Below are positions 23,420 through 34,047 of a DNA stretch of 64,000 nt, piece after piece. The stretch comes from Candidatus Blochmanniella pennsylvanica str. BPEN (GTDB lineage: Bacteria; Pseudomonadota; Gammaproteobacteria; Enterobacterales; Enterobacteriaceae), in assembly GCF_000011745.1 (NCBI RefSeq), contig NC_007292.1, positions 620,001 to 684,000 on the forward strand, read 5' to 3'. The position numbers were made by a program, and so were the translations under genes. Under the pieces are notes generated by a model. That model was not told the DNA's origin. It searched no databases and saw only the letters and a list, made by a program, of their open reading frames with translations. Within the stretch, counting starts at the first letter, position 1. Every line of letters starts with the position of its first letter.

Positions 23420-23555
23420 CAGCGCATGTATATATATGCATGTATCTTTATATTATTATTATTATTAATTTTCGATGAAAAATCCGTAATATAAGATCTG
23501 TATAGCAAATACACTTAAAATAATTAAAAAATCCTTAATTATAAGAGATCATATA

Positions 23556-24182
23556 TTATTTAGTTCCAAATGTTTTATCACCTGCATCTCCAAATCCCGG
23601 TATAATGTAACCGTTTTTATTAATTTTTTGATCTATAGAGGCTAAGTATAATTCAATATCTGGATGCTTTTCTTCCAAAGCTTTAATTCCTTCTGGGGCC
23701 GCTACTATCGACAAAACCTTTATATTATTACATCCAAATTTCTTTAATAAATCAATAGTAGCAATTATTGATCCGCCAGTAGCTAACATAGGATCTAACA
23801 CCATAGCCATACGTTCATTAATATTAGAAACTAATTTATGAAAATACGGAATCGGCTCAAAAGTAATTTCATTACGATAAATCCCTATTATACTAATACG
23901 TGCACTTGGAAGATGCTCCAATACACCATTCATCATGCCTAATCCAGCGCGTAAAATTGGTACCACTGTTATTTTTTTTCCCTTAATACGCGCAATTTTC
24001 ACCAATCCACACCACCCTTTAATAGTTACTATTTCCACTTCTAAATCATCGGTAGCTACATAAGTTAATAGACTACCTAATTCTGAAGACAATTCTCTAA
24101 AACGTTTCGTGCTAATATCACAAATACGCATTAGCCCTAATTTGTGACGTACTAATGGATGTTTAATTTCAACTATTTTCAT
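23556..24182 (-). CDS. upp: Uracil phosphoribosyltransferase
   Basis: Salvages uracil to UMP with PRPP. The PRPP loop reads DPMLATGGS near residue 130 and the uracil-binding C-terminal [11 protein letters not shown] near 192. I chose the ATG at 24182, which gives the standard 208-residue protein starting MKIVE; an ATG six codons upstream (24200) is possible but has no better ribosome site. Convergent with bcp. The uraA, purM and purN neighbours of E. coli are gone. Confidence 0.94.
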   Translation of the reverse strand: MKIVEIKHPLVRHKLGLMRICDISTKRFRELSSELGSLLTYVATDDLEVEIVTIKGWCGLVKIARIKGKKITVVPILRAGLGMMNGVLEHLPSARISIIGIYRNEITFEPIPYFHKLVSNINERMAMVLDPMLATGGSIIATIDLLKKFGCNNIKVLSIVAAPEGIKALEEKHPDIELYLASIDQKINKNGYIIPGFGDAGDKTFGTK

Positions 24183-24200
24183 ATCAATTTTGTTCTCCAT

Positions 24201-24912
24201 GAAAGCAAATACTTAAACCTAAGCAATTATACTTTCAAATATCAATTTAAATAATATCCCATATTTAGATAATAAATATGGGATATTATTTAAATTGATA
24301 TTTGAAGAATTTTATTGATGAAATAAAAATTCACTTTTAATATATTAAATCATTTACTCTCCTATATACAATGTAAGTCAAATACAAACAACGGAATTAT
24401 ATAACATAATCTATCTATATTATGATTTTAATTTTAATAAATATTATTTTAAGTTACAACTATTGCAAATAGTATCATCATATTGCGCTTAAAAATAAAA
24501 TAAATATTCAAATACAGTGTGTTATGATGAAGATGTACTTATCTCCAAAGAAACTAATATAAAAAACATCTGCATCAAAAATTAGAAGTATTTTATTATA
24601 ATATTTCATATTATATTAACAATAATTAAATTTCTATATATTCACACAAACACCGTGCAAGTCAAAATAAGTACGATAAATAATCAAACAAATTATTTAA
24701 TAATTAATTTTTTAAATCCATAAAAAATCAATTTCCTCAAAAAAAAATAAATAACTTTTATTAATTTTTAATCTGATTTTTTTGAATAAAAAAACATTTT
24801 ACAATGAAAATGCATTTCATAACGATACATACTTTAATAAATAATAATTTTAAGATTAAATAAAAACATATATTTCATAGAATATTTGTGATTTCTAGCG
24901 AGAAATGTTACA
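24201..24912. other. Spacer with long hairpin, upp upstream region
   Basis: About 0.7 kb between divergent upp and yfgG. In E. coli ppk, ppx and yfgF lie between these loci; none is recognisable. The only structure is the very long perfect hairpin at 24234-24306. Confidence 0.5.
24234..24306. repeat. Perfect 34-bp inverted repeat upstream of upp
   Basis: Arms 24234-24267 and 24273-24306 are exactly complementary with a 5-base loop GATAA. It begins 51 bases upstream of the chosen upp start, so it lies in or near the upp leader. It is the longest perfect hairpin I found. A stem this long would be very stable as RNA despite its AT content and can extrude as a cruciform in DNA. Confidence 0.9.
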
Positions 24913-25113
24913 ATGAGGGATTATCTTAATAATTTTCACATTATTTTTATGAAAAGAAAAAAAAAAATACGAGTTGCCAAATGGATATTATTAATCAGTT
25001 TTTCAATATTATTTGCTAGATTGATCTACGTTTCTATAAATGCCTGGAATTACCACAAAAACCGTAATAACAATATCGTTACTCCTTCTTCCTGCTATAT
25101 ATTTAAACAATAA
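24913..25113 (+). CDS. yfgG: YfgG family small membrane protein (DUF2633)
   Basis: A 66-residue protein with a basic N-terminus (MKRKKKIRVAK at residues 13-23) and one membrane helix, matching E. coli YfgG (63 residues) in the pattern LLISF..LF.R.IY.S..AW..H. Its place before guaBA also fits E. coli, where yfgG lies between ppx-yfgF and guaA. The function of the family is poorly known; links to nickel/cobalt tolerance have been suggested for E. coli, which I recall but cannot check here. The ATG at 24913 is preceded by a weak GAG; an internal ATG at 24949 is possible. Convergent with ureG. Confidence 0.8.
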   Translation: MRDYLNNFHIIFMKRKKKIRVAKWILLISFSILFARLIYVSINAWNYHKNRNNNIVTPSSCYIFKQ

Positions 25114-25411
25114 TCCGTGATTGTACTATATATACGCTAGACATAATTTTTTCAATCATTTTACATACGGAAATACACGCAGCCGTAATTTAATATTTAA
25201 TTAAACAATTTTTACATTTCCTGTTCTGGTTCTGGTATCAAGCAACCGTTAAAATGAAAGAACACAAATATAAGTAGATGCGGAAGATCTACATCAAATA
25301 TATAATTAATATATATCTATATCTATATAGTTTTTTAAAAAATTCATATGTTTATTTTTCATAACAAAATCGTTATTACGAGAAAATTTCAATGAACTAC
25401 TATATTGTTCT

Positions 25412-26035
25412 TTATTGCAAATAGAGCCGTTGTCTCAAAATAAAATCAACAACGGATTGTACACCATGACCTGTTTTTAAATTAGTAAAAGACCACGGTA
25501 AACCTTTACGCATAAGATTTGTATCACGATTCATTATTTCCAAAGATGCTCCTACATATTCAGCTAAATCAATTTTGTTAATTATTAAAAAATCAGAACG
25601 TGTAATACCTGGTCCACCTTTTCGAGGTATTTTATCACCTGCAGCTACATCAATAACGTATAAATTTAAATCTGACAATTCTGGACTAAAAGTAGCACTC
25701 AAATTATCTCCACCACTTTCAATAAAAATGATATCCAAATTGTTAAACTTCGATATTAATTCTTCTACAGCTAATAAATTCATAGAAGCATCTTCACGAA
25801 TAGCAGTATGTGGACATCCTCCAGTTTCTACTCCAACAATACGGTCAGCCGACAAAGCATTTGCATCGATCAAAATACGTTGATCTTCTTTAGTATAAAT
25901 ATCATTAGTCACCACCGCTAATTGATAGCTATCCTTCATTCTTTTACATAACACTTCAAGTAATGCGGTTTTACCTGATCCTACAGGACCTCCTACACCT
26001 ATACGCAATGGTTTTCTATATTGATTTAATAACAA
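25412..26035 (-). CDS. ureG: Urease accessory GTPase UreG
   Basis: SIMIBI-class GTPase that delivers nickel to urease. The P-loop is GGPVGSGKT near residue 14, the nickel-binding CPH motif is in [10 protein letters not shown] near residue 72, and the guanine motif is INKIDLAE near 152. Full length (207 residues). It works in the complex with UreD and UreF. It is the last gene of the urease cluster, 80 bases after ureF. Confidence 0.95.
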   Translation of the reverse strand: MLLNQYRKPLRIGVGGPVGSGKTALLEVLCKRMKDSYQLAVVTNDIYTKEDQRILIDANALSADRIVGVETGGCPHTAIREDASMNLLAVEELISKFNNLDIIFIESGGDNLSATFSPELSDLNLYVIDVAAGDKIPRKGGPGITRSDFLIINKIDLAEYVGASLEIMNRDTNLMRKGLPWSFTNLKTGHGVQSVVDFILRQRLYLQ

Positions 26036-26115
26036 AACACATGTCCCCCAATTAAAAATTGATTATCCATATAATACATTTTATATACGTATATTTTATT
26101 AAAAATAAAATACTT

Positions 26116-26802
26116 TTAGGAACGAAATAATCGTGAATATTGTGTCTCATGACAGGAGGATGCTATAGATTGCAACAAAAAGCCATTGCCCAGTTCATGA
26201 TCTGCTATCATATCAGATTTCTTCCAATCATTAGGAAGGCGTTCCATCAAGGATCTTAATAATCTCTGAGCAGTTATTTGCCCAAAAGGCACCAGTTTCA
26301 AACCTGCCATTGTAGCAGATTCCAACATATTATAGGCATATCCTAACGCTAAATTTTCTAAAGAAATACTCCACGTATACCCTAACCATGCTATTGATGC
26401 TAAGCCACTATGTTCTAAAGCTGATAACCAAGTGCCACCATCCGTAAATGGATACCATTGCAATATTATTCTCGACAACGCTTTCCCGCGTTGTCTCTCT
26501 TCTAATCTAAGCTCATGAGTGTCACGATAGGACAATATCCTTAATGCACATTGAAAAAAATTCATTTCATCTCTAATTTGAGCATAATAGTAGCAACGCT
26601 TAAGCATCGGCCATTCTAAATAAATTAATGGCCCATCAATCCATTGTTGTTGCCAAGAATAAAAAGTTTCTACAGAATTAACCCAATTATTTTCTACCGC
26701 CCACTCTAAACCTCGTGAATAAGCAAAACTCCCCACAGGAAAGTTAGAACTAACCAATTGCATTAAAGACAAGACTGAACTAATACCGTGATCAGCACAC
26801 AT
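26116..26802 (-). CDS. ureF: Urease accessory protein UreF
   Basis: All-helical chaperone that bridges UreD and the UreG dimer in urease activation. At 228 residues it has family length; NFPVGSFAYSRGLEWAVE near residue 20 and LRLEERQRGKAL near 97 are typical. It is separated from ureC by 470 bases where ureE would normally lie. Confidence 0.93.
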   Translation of the reverse strand: MCADHGISSVLSLMQLVSSNFPVGSFAYSRGLEWAVENNWVNSVETFYSWQQQWIDGPLIYLEWPMLKRCYYYAQIRDEMNFFQCALRILSYRDTHELRLEERQRGKALSRIILQWYPFTDGGTWLSALEHSGLASIAWLGYTWSISLENLALGYAYNMLESATMAGLKLVPFGQITAQRLLRSLMERLPNDWKKSDMIADHELGNGFLLQSIASSCHETQYSRLFRS

Positions 26803-27272
26803 AATTATAATAATATAAATAATATTTATAAAATATTAACATAAATATCATTGTAGTCTCAAATTATTATAAAAATAACAATCACAAAAAACTCTGTTTC
26901 TTTATTCAAAATAGTATTTATTTCATTATATCAAAAATTTCGTTAAAATATACCTAATAAATACCACAATACACTATTATTGTAAATCTTGTTGATAAGA
27001 ATATATCAGTGTACATATAGCATTAAACTTCTACCTATATTATAAACATTCATCCTTGTAGTATATTTAGATTGCCAGTTGCCACCGCACAATATCATTA
27101 AAGATCGCTACACATTATAAATCACATATACAATTCTTCATTGCCATCGAATATGATAATACTAATCATTTTTGTTATTACCCCCCCACTCATACCAAAA
27201 AACAATTATTCAAAACATTTAATAAAAAAACAATATCCACTTTATATATATCACATGTGATTATATTTCACG
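26803..27272. other. Spacer at the usual ureE position
   Basis: In complete enterobacterial clusters ureE lies between ureC and ureF. Here 470 bases hold many stops in all frames on the minus strand and no histidine-rich tail or HLGNRH-like motif. A run of seven C (27181-27187) stands out in otherwise AT-rich DNA. The size fits an eroded ureE, but no residual homology can be shown by eye. Confidence 0.5.
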
Positions 27273-28976
27273 TTAAAAAAGAAAATAACGTTGTGACATT
27301 GGTAATACAGATGCAGGCTCGCAAGTTAATAATTCTCCATTAGCACGTACTTGGTAAGTTTGAGAATCTACTTCAATAACTGGTTGCCAAGAATTATTAA
27401 TCATATGCTTCTTTTGAATATTTCTGCAATGACGCACCTCACCAATCAAACTAACCAACTTTAAATAATCTGTTAATTCTGAATTATAAGCAACTTGAGA
27501 TAGAAAAGTCATACGTGTAGCATGTTTTGCTTTACCACGTGCTCCGAACATTAACCGATAATGTACTGGTTGAGGAGTAGGTATAGAAGCATTAGGATCT
27601 CCCATAACAGAAGAGATAATCATACCGCCTTTAATTATTAACTCTGGTTTAACTCCAAAAAAAACAGGAGACCATAGTACTAAATCTGCCAATTTTCCTA
27701 TTTCAACAGAACCAACTTCATGAGAAATTCCGTGAGTTATCGCTGGGTTAATTGTATATTTAGCAATGTACCGTTTTACGCGAACATTATCATCATATCT
27801 AGTAGCATCACCTAATAATGAACCTCTCTGTTGTTTCATCTTATGTGCTGTCTGCCAAGTACGTAAAATCACTTCTCCGACTCGTCCCATAGCTTGAGAA
27901 TCAGAAGAAATCATAGATAAAGCTCCAAGATCATGTAATACATCTTCAGCTGCAATTGTCTCCCTCCTAATTCTAGACTCTGAAAATGCCATATCTTCAG
28001 GAAGATTAGGATTAAGATTATGACAAATCATCATCATATCTAAATGTTCATCTATTGTATTAACAGTATAAGGCATAGTAGGATTGGTAGATGATGGTAA
28101 CACATTAGAAAATCCACACATACGTATAATATCTGGAGAATGTCCTCCACCTGCACCCTCAGTATGATAAGCATGCACTGTTCTACCTTTGATAGCAGAT
28201 AAGGTATCCTCAACAAATCCTGATTCATTTAAAGTATCAGTATGCATAGAAACCTGAATATCAAAACGATCAGCCACATTTAAACAACAATCGATAGCAG
28301 CTGGTGTTGCACCCCAATCTTCATGCACCTTTAAACCAATCGCCCCTGCAATTATTTGCTCTTCTAAAGCATCAGGGAAAGAAGCACTACCTTTACCGGT
28401 AACCCCAATATTAATAGGCAAGGTATCTGCTACTTGTAGCATACGAGATATAAACCAAGGCCCTGGAGTACAGGTAGTTGCATTACTTCCTGTTGCCGGC
28501 CCAGTACCGCCTCCAATAAATGTAGTAATTCCGGAACACAATGCTTCTTCTACTTGCTGAGGACAAATAAAATGAACATGAGCGTCAATTCCTCCAGCTG
28601 TAACAATTTTACCTTCCGCTGCTATTATCTCTGTTCCAGGGCCAATAGATATCGTCACATTTGGCTGTACATCCGGATTTCCTGCTTTTCCAATACCTGA
28701 TATACGACCATTATTAATACCAATATCTGCTTTTATTATTCCCCAGTAATCAAGAATTACTGCATTAGTCAATACTAAATCAACACAATCTTTACTACTC
28801 ATTTGTCCTTGACCCATACCATCTCGTATAACTTTACCTCCCCCAAATTTTACTTCTTCCCCATACACAGTAAAATCTTTTTCTATTCTTATCCACAATT
28901 CAGTATCTGCTAATCGTACAGAATCACCAATAGTTGGTCCAAATAAAGAAGCATAATCATGCTTGGATAGTAACAT
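27273..28976 (-). CDS. ureC: Urease alpha subunit
   Basis: Catalytic subunit hydrolysing urea to ammonia and carbamate at a two-nickel site. All key residues are visible: the two histidines in DAHVHF near residue 134, the carbamylated lysine in GLKVHEDWG near 217, the histidine in SMHTDTLNE near 246, the substrate histidine in [11 protein letters not shown] near 272, the flap CHNLNP with its cysteine and histidine near 319, and the aspartate in SSDSQAMGR near 360. At 567 residues it is full length, so the enzyme should be active. Start lies two bases after ureB. Confidence 0.97.
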   Translation of the reverse strand: MLLSKHDYASLFGPTIGDSVRLADTELWIRIEKDFTVYGEEVKFGGGKVIRDGMGQGQMSSKDCVDLVLTNAVILDYWGIIKADIGINNGRISGIGKAGNPDVQPNVTISIGPGTEIIAAEGKIVTAGGIDAHVHFICPQQVEEALCSGITTFIGGGTGPATGSNATTCTPGPWFISRMLQVADTLPINIGVTGKGSASFPDALEEQIIAGAIGLKVHEDWGATPAAIDCCLNVADRFDIQVSMHTDTLNESGFVEDTLSAIKGRTVHAYHTEGAGGGHSPDIIRMCGFSNVLPSSTNPTMPYTVNTIDEHLDMMMICHNLNPNLPEDMAFSESRIRRETIAAEDVLHDLGALSMISSDSQAMGRVGEVILRTWQTAHKMKQQRGSLLGDATRYDDNVRVKRYIAKYTINPAITHGISHEVGSVEIGKLADLVLWSPVFFGVKPELIIKGGMIISSVMGDPNASIPTPQPVHYRLMFGARGKAKHATRMTFLSQVAYNSELTDYLKLVSLIGEVRHCRNIQKKHMINNSWQPVIEVDSQTYQVRANGELLTCEPASVLPMSQRYFLF

Positions 28977-28978
28977 AA

Positions 28979-29311
28979 CTAATCTAACTTTCCCATAATG
29001 GCTTTACAAAACCCATAAATTTTACATGCACCTGCATATTTTACAAGTTCTACGGTCCTAAACTGTCCTGGTTCAAAACGTATTGCTGTTCCTGATGGAA
29101 TATTTAAACGAAATCCGCGAGTGATAACTCGATTAAATTTTAAAGCACTATTAACCTCATAAAAATGAAAATGAGAACCAATCTGTATGGGCCTATCTCC
29201 AGTATTTATAATTGTTACTAATACTTGTTGTCTTCCAACATTCAATTCTATATTTCCATGAGAAATATAGAATTCACCTGGTATCATAATATTATTGGTA
29301 TCCTCATTCAT
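28979..29311 (-). CDS. ureB: Urease beta subunit
   Basis: Structural subunit (110 residues) of the UreABC trimer of trimers. The family pattern [23 protein letters not shown] and [10 protein letters not shown] are intact. Two to three bases separate it from ureA and ureC, so the three are translationally linked. Confidence 0.95.
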   Translation of the reverse strand: MNEDTNNIMIPGEFYISHGNIELNVGRQQVLVTIINTGDRPIQIGSHFHFYEVNSALKFNRVITRGFRLNIPSGTAIRFEPGQFRTVELVKYAGACKIYGFCKAIMGKLD

Positions 29312-29314
29312 TCA

Positions 29315-29617
29315 TTAAATTATTGGATCATGTACTGTTACTAATTTGGTTCCATCACTAAAAGTAGCTTCTACTTGTACATTAGTAATCATTTCAGGTA
29401 CTCCTATCATAACATCATCTCTAGTCAATACATTTTTACCTACATCCATCAATTCCGCAACACTTTTCCCTTCACGAGCACCCTCCAAAATTACAGCGCT
29501 AATTAATGCTATTGCTTCTGGATAATTTAATTTTAACCCGCGATTTCGACGCTTTTCTGCTAACAATGCTGCTGTAAATAACAATAATTTATCTTTTTCC
29601 CGAGGTAATAACTTCAT
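29315..29617 (-). CDS. ureA: Urease gamma subunit
   Basis: Smallest structural subunit (100 residues), starting [13 protein letters not shown] and including [10 protein letters not shown] and [20 protein letters not shown] at its end, as in Klebsiella UreA. Operon ureDABC. Confidence 0.95.
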   Translation of the reverse strand: MKLLPREKDKLLLFTAALLAEKRRNRGLKLNYPEAIALISAVILEGAREGKSVAELMDVGKNVLTRDDVMIGVPEMITNVQVEATFSDGTKLVTVHDPII

Positions 29618-29630
29618 AGATTTTCCTGAC

Positions 29631-30467
29631 TTATGTCAACCAAATACGCGGTAGCATAGCTTTTTTCCCTATTATAAAAGGACGTATAGTATACCAAATA
29701 TGATGAAGCATTTTTTTTAAATACTGATTGTCATTACCTAATAATCGTACTACAAGAATCTCATCTAACAATGTAGCGCCTCCAACTTGAAAATGTTTAA
29801 CTGATGTTATTAATTTACGTACCTTATATAATGTTTTTTCATCCGATGGAACAGCAAAAAGTAAAGCACTTATTCGGAACCCGCCTAATTTCATAACACA
29901 ATTTAATTCATTAATCCGCAAACGTTCCTGTAATCCAATTGAATCAGATAAACAAATATTCAAATGTATATCTACTTCCTCCGGATAAGTAGAACTACCT
30001 AATGATAAATTTCCAAAACATAACATATCAAATGATATAACTCTTGATCCTTGTTCTATAATAAAAGTAGTATCTATTTTTGCTTTAGATTTAGGAAAAA
30101 AAATACTACTTTGAGGAACCCATTCTAAAGCAGTATTACGTTCTAATCTAAATATATGTTTCTGTTCTGAATACAGACCGTTACTACGATAAAATTTAGC
30201 AGCACCAGGTGTCGTTAACAATACCCGGCTGTCTGATTCTAATTTAACATCCAGTACTAATTTGTCCCCTCCCACTAATCCACCAGGAGGATGTAACAAA
30301 TATACATGCGGAGTATTATCGTTTTCAGAGTAAAAAACTTTTTTCACGTAAAACGGACCAACATGCTTACATCTGGTCAACACACTGCGTCCACCACGCA
30401 AAGCAAAATTTAATCTTAACTCCCCTAACCAACCGTCAATAAAATTCTGAGATAATTCGTCACTCAT
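29631..30467 (-). CDS. ureD: Urease accessory protein UreD
   Basis: Accessory protein (UreH in some genera) that binds apo-urease and conducts nickel from UreG through UreF. At 278 residues it has family length, with [19 protein letters not shown] near residue 12, [12 protein letters not shown] near 58 and [11 protein letters not shown] near 85. It is the first gene of the cluster, 13 bases before ureA. Confidence 0.93.
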   Translation of the reverse strand: MSDELSQNFIDGWLGELRLNFALRGGRSVLTRCKHVGPFYVKKVFYSENDNTPHVYLLHPPGGLVGGDKLVLDVKLESDSRVLLTTPGAAKFYRSNGLYSEQKHIFRLERNTALEWVPQSSIFFPKSKAKIDTTFIIEQGSRVISFDMLCFGNLSLGSSTYPEEVDIHLNICLSDSIGLQERLRINELNCVMKLGGFRISALLFAVPSDEKTLYKVRKLITSVKHFQVGGATLLDEILVVRLLGNDNQYLKKMLHHIWYTIRPFIIGKKAMLPRIWLT

Positions 30468-30596
30468 TAAAATGAAAGATAAAATATTTTCAAAAATTAA
30501 AACAATACATCCATTACAAAAATTATTAAAACAATAATAACCACATTAACTTTTATAAAACACTATGAAATAATTATTACGCATATATATTTATTG

Positions 30597-30649
30597 TTAT
30601 GTAGTTTATGATGTCATCTCCACAAGAGATGACATCATAAACTACATAA
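30597..30649. repeat. Perfect 24-bp inverted repeat before ureD
   Basis: Arms 30597-30620 and 30626-30649 are exactly complementary with a 5-base loop CACAA. On the minus strand no T-run follows, so a plain intrinsic terminator is less likely than a regulatory or structural element ahead of the urease operon. Confidence 0.88.
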
Positions 30650-30753
30650 ATACCAATCCTCATAACATATATACATATTTAATTTTATAGCATTGATCGC
30701 ATACTCTTCTCATTGTATTATAAAATTTTTACTATTGATACACATTTAATGAG

Positions 30754-30790
30754 TAAAGTATGTACTTCCATAGTGGGAGTACATACTTTA
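30754..30790 (-). repeat. 16-bp hairpin downstream of guaA
   Basis: Arms 30754-30769 and 30775-30790 pair with a single G-U wobble around a 5-base loop, 66 bases after the guaA stop. It could end guaBA transcription, although the T-run is weak. Confidence 0.6.
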
Positions 30791-30856
30791 AATTGTATGT
30801 CACATAAAACAATAAAAGTACACAAAAATATTTAACCTATATACTGTATAATACGT

Positions 30857-32434
30857 TTATTCCCATTCAATAGTAGCTGGAGGTTTTGAGGAAATATCAT
30901 ACACCACACGAGATACTTCCTCAACTTCATTGACGATACGATTAGATACCTTATTTAAAAAATCATAAGATAAATAAGCCCAATGTGCTGTCATAAAATC
31001 TATAGTTTCCACTGCACGAAGAGCAATTACCCACTTATACTTACGCTGATCACCCTGTATTCCTACTGAATGAGTTGGTAAAAATACTGCGAAGGCCTGA
31101 CTAATTTTGGAATATAAATGTTCACGCTTAAGTTCTTCGATAAAAATAAAATCCACTCTACGTAAAATATCACAATATTCTTTTTTTACTTCACCTAATA
31201 TTCTAATAGCCAATCCAGGTCCTGGAAACGGATGACGATAAGCTATATCATAAGGTATCCCTAAATCTAATCCAATACTGCGAACTTCATCTTTAAATAA
31301 ATTTCTTATAGGCTCGAGTAATTGAATATCCGTAATTCCACAAAAACCACCTACATTATGATGCGATTTAATCACATTTTTAAAAGAAGATAAAGATACA
31401 CCAGATTCAATAACATCTGAATATATAGTACCTTGAGCTAACCATTTTACAGCTACTAAATTACGAATCTGCTCTTCAAAAACTTCTGTAAAAACTCTAC
31501 CAATTATTTTTCTTTTTTTTTCTGGATCATTAACTCCAATTAAAGCATTGAAAAATCGTTGTTCTTGCGACAAATAAATAATATCTAAATTACAATTTAG
31601 AGCACAAAAATTTTTAATTCGATCAAATTCATAATTTGATAATAACCCATTATCAATATAAATACAGATAAATTGATGACCAATTGCGCGTCGTAATAAT
31701 AAAGCTGTAACAAGGGAATCAATCCCACCTGAAAACCCAAGCACTACTTTATCATTACCTACTTTTACACGAGTATCCATAACAATATCATCAATAATAT
31801 TCGCTATTTTCCAAGAAGATTTACAGCGACAAATACACGTAATAAAACGTTCTAAAATACTTTTTCCTTTTTTAGTATGGGTAACTTCCGGGTGAAATTG
31901 AACACCATATAAATGACGATCTTCATTAGCCATCATAGCAACTTGTCGATACTTATTAACACCAATAACCGTAAAATCTTTGGGAACAGTAGTAACAACG
32001 TCCCCGTGACTCATCCATACATCAAGAGCAAAACGCCCCGTAACATCATCAACATAATCATAGATATCATTTATAAAAACGCTTTTAGAAAGAATTGTTA
32101 CTTGAGTACAACCAAATTCACGCTGTGCAATAACACGTTCTACTCGTCCACCTAATTGAAACGACATAATTTGCATACCATAACAAATTCCAAATATAGG
32201 TATACCTAATTGAAACACAAATTCAGGAATATACGGAGAATCATTATCGATAACACTATAAGGACCTCCAGAAAGAATAATACCATTAGGATTAAATGCA
32301 TATACTTGAGATTTACTGATGTTCCAAGAACAAGATTCAGAATATACTCCTAATTCTCGAATTCTTCTCAACAACAACTGAGTATATTGAGATCCAAAAT
32401 CTATTACTAAAATACGATGATTGTTACATTTCAC
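30857..32434 (-). CDS. guaA: GMP synthase (glutamine-hydrolysing)
   Basis: Converts XMP to GMP with ammonia from glutamine. The amidotransferase domain has the nucleophile in GICYGMQ near residue 83 and the His-Glu pair in FHPEVTH near 180; the ATP pyrophosphatase domain shows SGGIDS near 235; the C-terminal dimerisation domain ends KPPATIEWE as in E. coli. At 525 residues it is full length. It follows guaB on the same strand, 143 bases away. Confidence 0.96.
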   Translation of the reverse strand: MKCNNHRILVIDFGSQYTQLLLRRIRELGVYSESCSWNISKSQVYAFNPNGIILSGGPYSVIDNDSPYIPEFVFQLGIPIFGICYGMQIMSFQLGGRVERVIAQREFGCTQVTILSKSVFINDIYDYVDDVTGRFALDVWMSHGDVVTTVPKDFTVIGVNKYRQVAMMANEDRHLYGVQFHPEVTHTKKGKSILERFITCICRCKSSWKIANIIDDIVMDTRVKVGNDKVVLGFSGGIDSLVTALLLRRAIGHQFICIYIDNGLLSNYEFDRIKNFCALNCNLDIIYLSQEQRFFNALIGVNDPEKKRKIIGRVFTEVFEEQIRNLVAVKWLAQGTIYSDVIESGVSLSSFKNVIKSHHNVGGFCGITDIQLLEPIRNLFKDEVRSIGLDLGIPYDIAYRHPFPGPGLAIRILGEVKKEYCDILRRVDFIFIEELKREHLYSKISQAFAVFLPTHSVGIQGDQRKYKWVIALRAVETIDFMTAHWAYLSYDFLNKVSNRIVNEVEEVSRVVYDISSKPPATIEWE

Positions 32435-32577
32435 ATTATAGCTTATTCTATTATTTATATTAATCGATCATTGATCAACCACATATTAATGATCAACAAC
32501 GTTCGTGACACCACGCCGCACAAACTGCAAAAATAACGCAGTATAATACACACATAAACTTAACTAGTTATTAATAA

Positions 32578-34047
32578 TCATCGTAACCGATAATTAGGCG
32601 ATTCCTTTGTTATCATTACATCATGCACATGACTTTCCTGCATGCCCGAATAACTGACACGTACAAACCTAGCGTGCGTCCTCAAATCATTAATAGTAAC
32701 GCAGCCTGTCAATCCCATACAAGAGCGCAATCCACCCATTAATTGATGTATAATCGTTTCTAATTTTCCTTTATAAGGAACACGTCCTTCTATCCCTTCC
32801 GGAACCAATTTATGAGTAATGACGGGATCCTGTTGTTGAAAATATCTATCAGCAGAGCCTTGAGACATAGCTCCTAAAGAACCCATACCTCTATAAGTTT
32901 TAAAAGATCTGCCCTGATAAAATTCTATATCTCCTGGTGATTCCTCTGTACCCGCTAATAACGAACCAATCATTACACAATGTGCACCAGCCGCTATTGC
33001 TTTAGCAATATCACCAGAAAAACGAATACCGCCATCCGCGATAACCGGGACATTCGTATTTTTTAAGGCTTCCGCTACATCAGAAATGGCTGTAATTTGC
33101 GGAATCCCTACACCAGTAACAATACGAGTTGTACAAATAGAACCAGGCCCAATACCAACTTTCACTGCGCTAGCACCAGATTTAACCAATTCTAATGCAC
33201 CTTCTTTTGTAACAACATTGCCCCCTATAATTGATAAATTAGGATACATATTTCGAACTGTTGCAATACAATCTAATACTCTCTCTGAATGCCCATGAGA
33301 AGAATCAACAAGTAATACATCTAAACCAGCATCAACCAACCCTTCAACACGCTCTTTATAATCCTCTCCTACTCCAATAGCAGCTCCAACACATAACCTT
33401 CCATAATTATCTTTGCACGCATACGGTTTACGTTCTGCTTTTTCAAAATCCTTTGCAGTGATCATACCTTTAAGACGAAATGCAGCATCAATCAACAAAA
33501 TTTTTTCTACTCTTTTATCATGCATTTTACTTAATACTACTTCTCTATTTTCCTTTTCCAACACTGTAATTAAACGTTCTTTAGGAGTCATAACAGAAAA
33601 AACAAAATTTGATAAATCACTGACAAACCGTACATCACGACTCGTAACAATTCCAACTAACTCATTTGTGTTCATCACAACTGGATAGCCAGCAAATCCA
33701 TTGCGAGAGGTCAACCCCTTCACTTGCAATAGAGTCGTATCAGGAGTAACACATTGAGGATTCGTTACTATTCCGCTTTCATAACGTTTAACCCGACGTA
33801 CCTCATTAATCTGGTGATCCAAAGACATATTTTTATGAATAAAACCCACTCCGCCTTCTTGCGCTAAAGCGATAGCTAGACTCGACTCAGTCACTGTATC
33901 CATCGCCGATGATACAACAGGAATGTTCAAAGAAACAGCACTAGTCAAAAAACTTTTTAAAACCGTCTCCGCAGGAAGCACCCTCGAACGAGACGGAACG
34001 ATCAACACATCATCAAAAGTCAAAGCCTCTTTAACAAAAGTCAACAT
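32578..34047 (-). CDS. guaB: IMP dehydrogenase
   Basis: NAD-dependent oxidation of IMP to XMP, the committed step to guanine nucleotides. The catalytic cysteine is in [11 protein letters not shown] near residue 305, the flap carries the Arg-Tyr pair in [10 protein letters not shown], and the two CBS repeats (about residues 95-200) are kept. At 489 residues it is full length. It is the last gene before the strand-composition switch, and its sense strand is G/T-rich. Confidence 0.96.
   Translation of the reverse strand: MLTFVKEALTFDDVLIVPSRSRVLPAETVLKSFLTSAVSLNIPVVSSAMDTVTESSLAIALAQEGGVGFIHKNMSLDHQINEVRRVKRYESGIVTNPQCVTPDTTLLQVKGLTSRNGFAGYPVVMNTNELVGIVTSRDVRFVSDLSNFVFSVMTPKERLITVLEKENREVVLSKMHDKRVEKILLIDAAFRLKGMITAKDFEKAERKPYACKDNYGRLCVGAAIGVGEDYKERVEGLVDAGLDVLLVDSSHGHSERVLDCIATVRNMYPNLSIIGGNVVTKEGALELVKSGASAVKVGIGPGSICTTRIVTGVGIPQITAISDVAEALKNTNVPVIADGGIRFSGDIAKAIAAGAHCVMIGSLLAGTEESPGDIEFYQGRSFKTYRGMGSLGAMSQGSADRYFQQQDPVITHKLVPEGIEGRVPYKGKLETIIHQLMGGLRSCMGLTGCVTINDLRTHARFVRVSYSGMQESHVHDVMITKESPNYRLR

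Larger units (their letters stand above)
30468..30856. other. Urease promoter region and guaA 3' region
   Basis: Spacer between the guaA stop and the ureD start, both on the minus strand. It holds two strong hairpins (30597-30649 and 30754-30790) and must contain the urease promoter. No NAC or UreR-type site could be recognised. Confidence 0.45.

Noticed and set aside
23452-23467. TTA-type microsatellite after bcp
   Set aside because: Short simple repeat expected by chance in such AT-rich DNA.
26803-27272. Readable remnant of ureE
   Set aside because: Minus-strand translation shows many stops and no UreE motif; only position suggests it.
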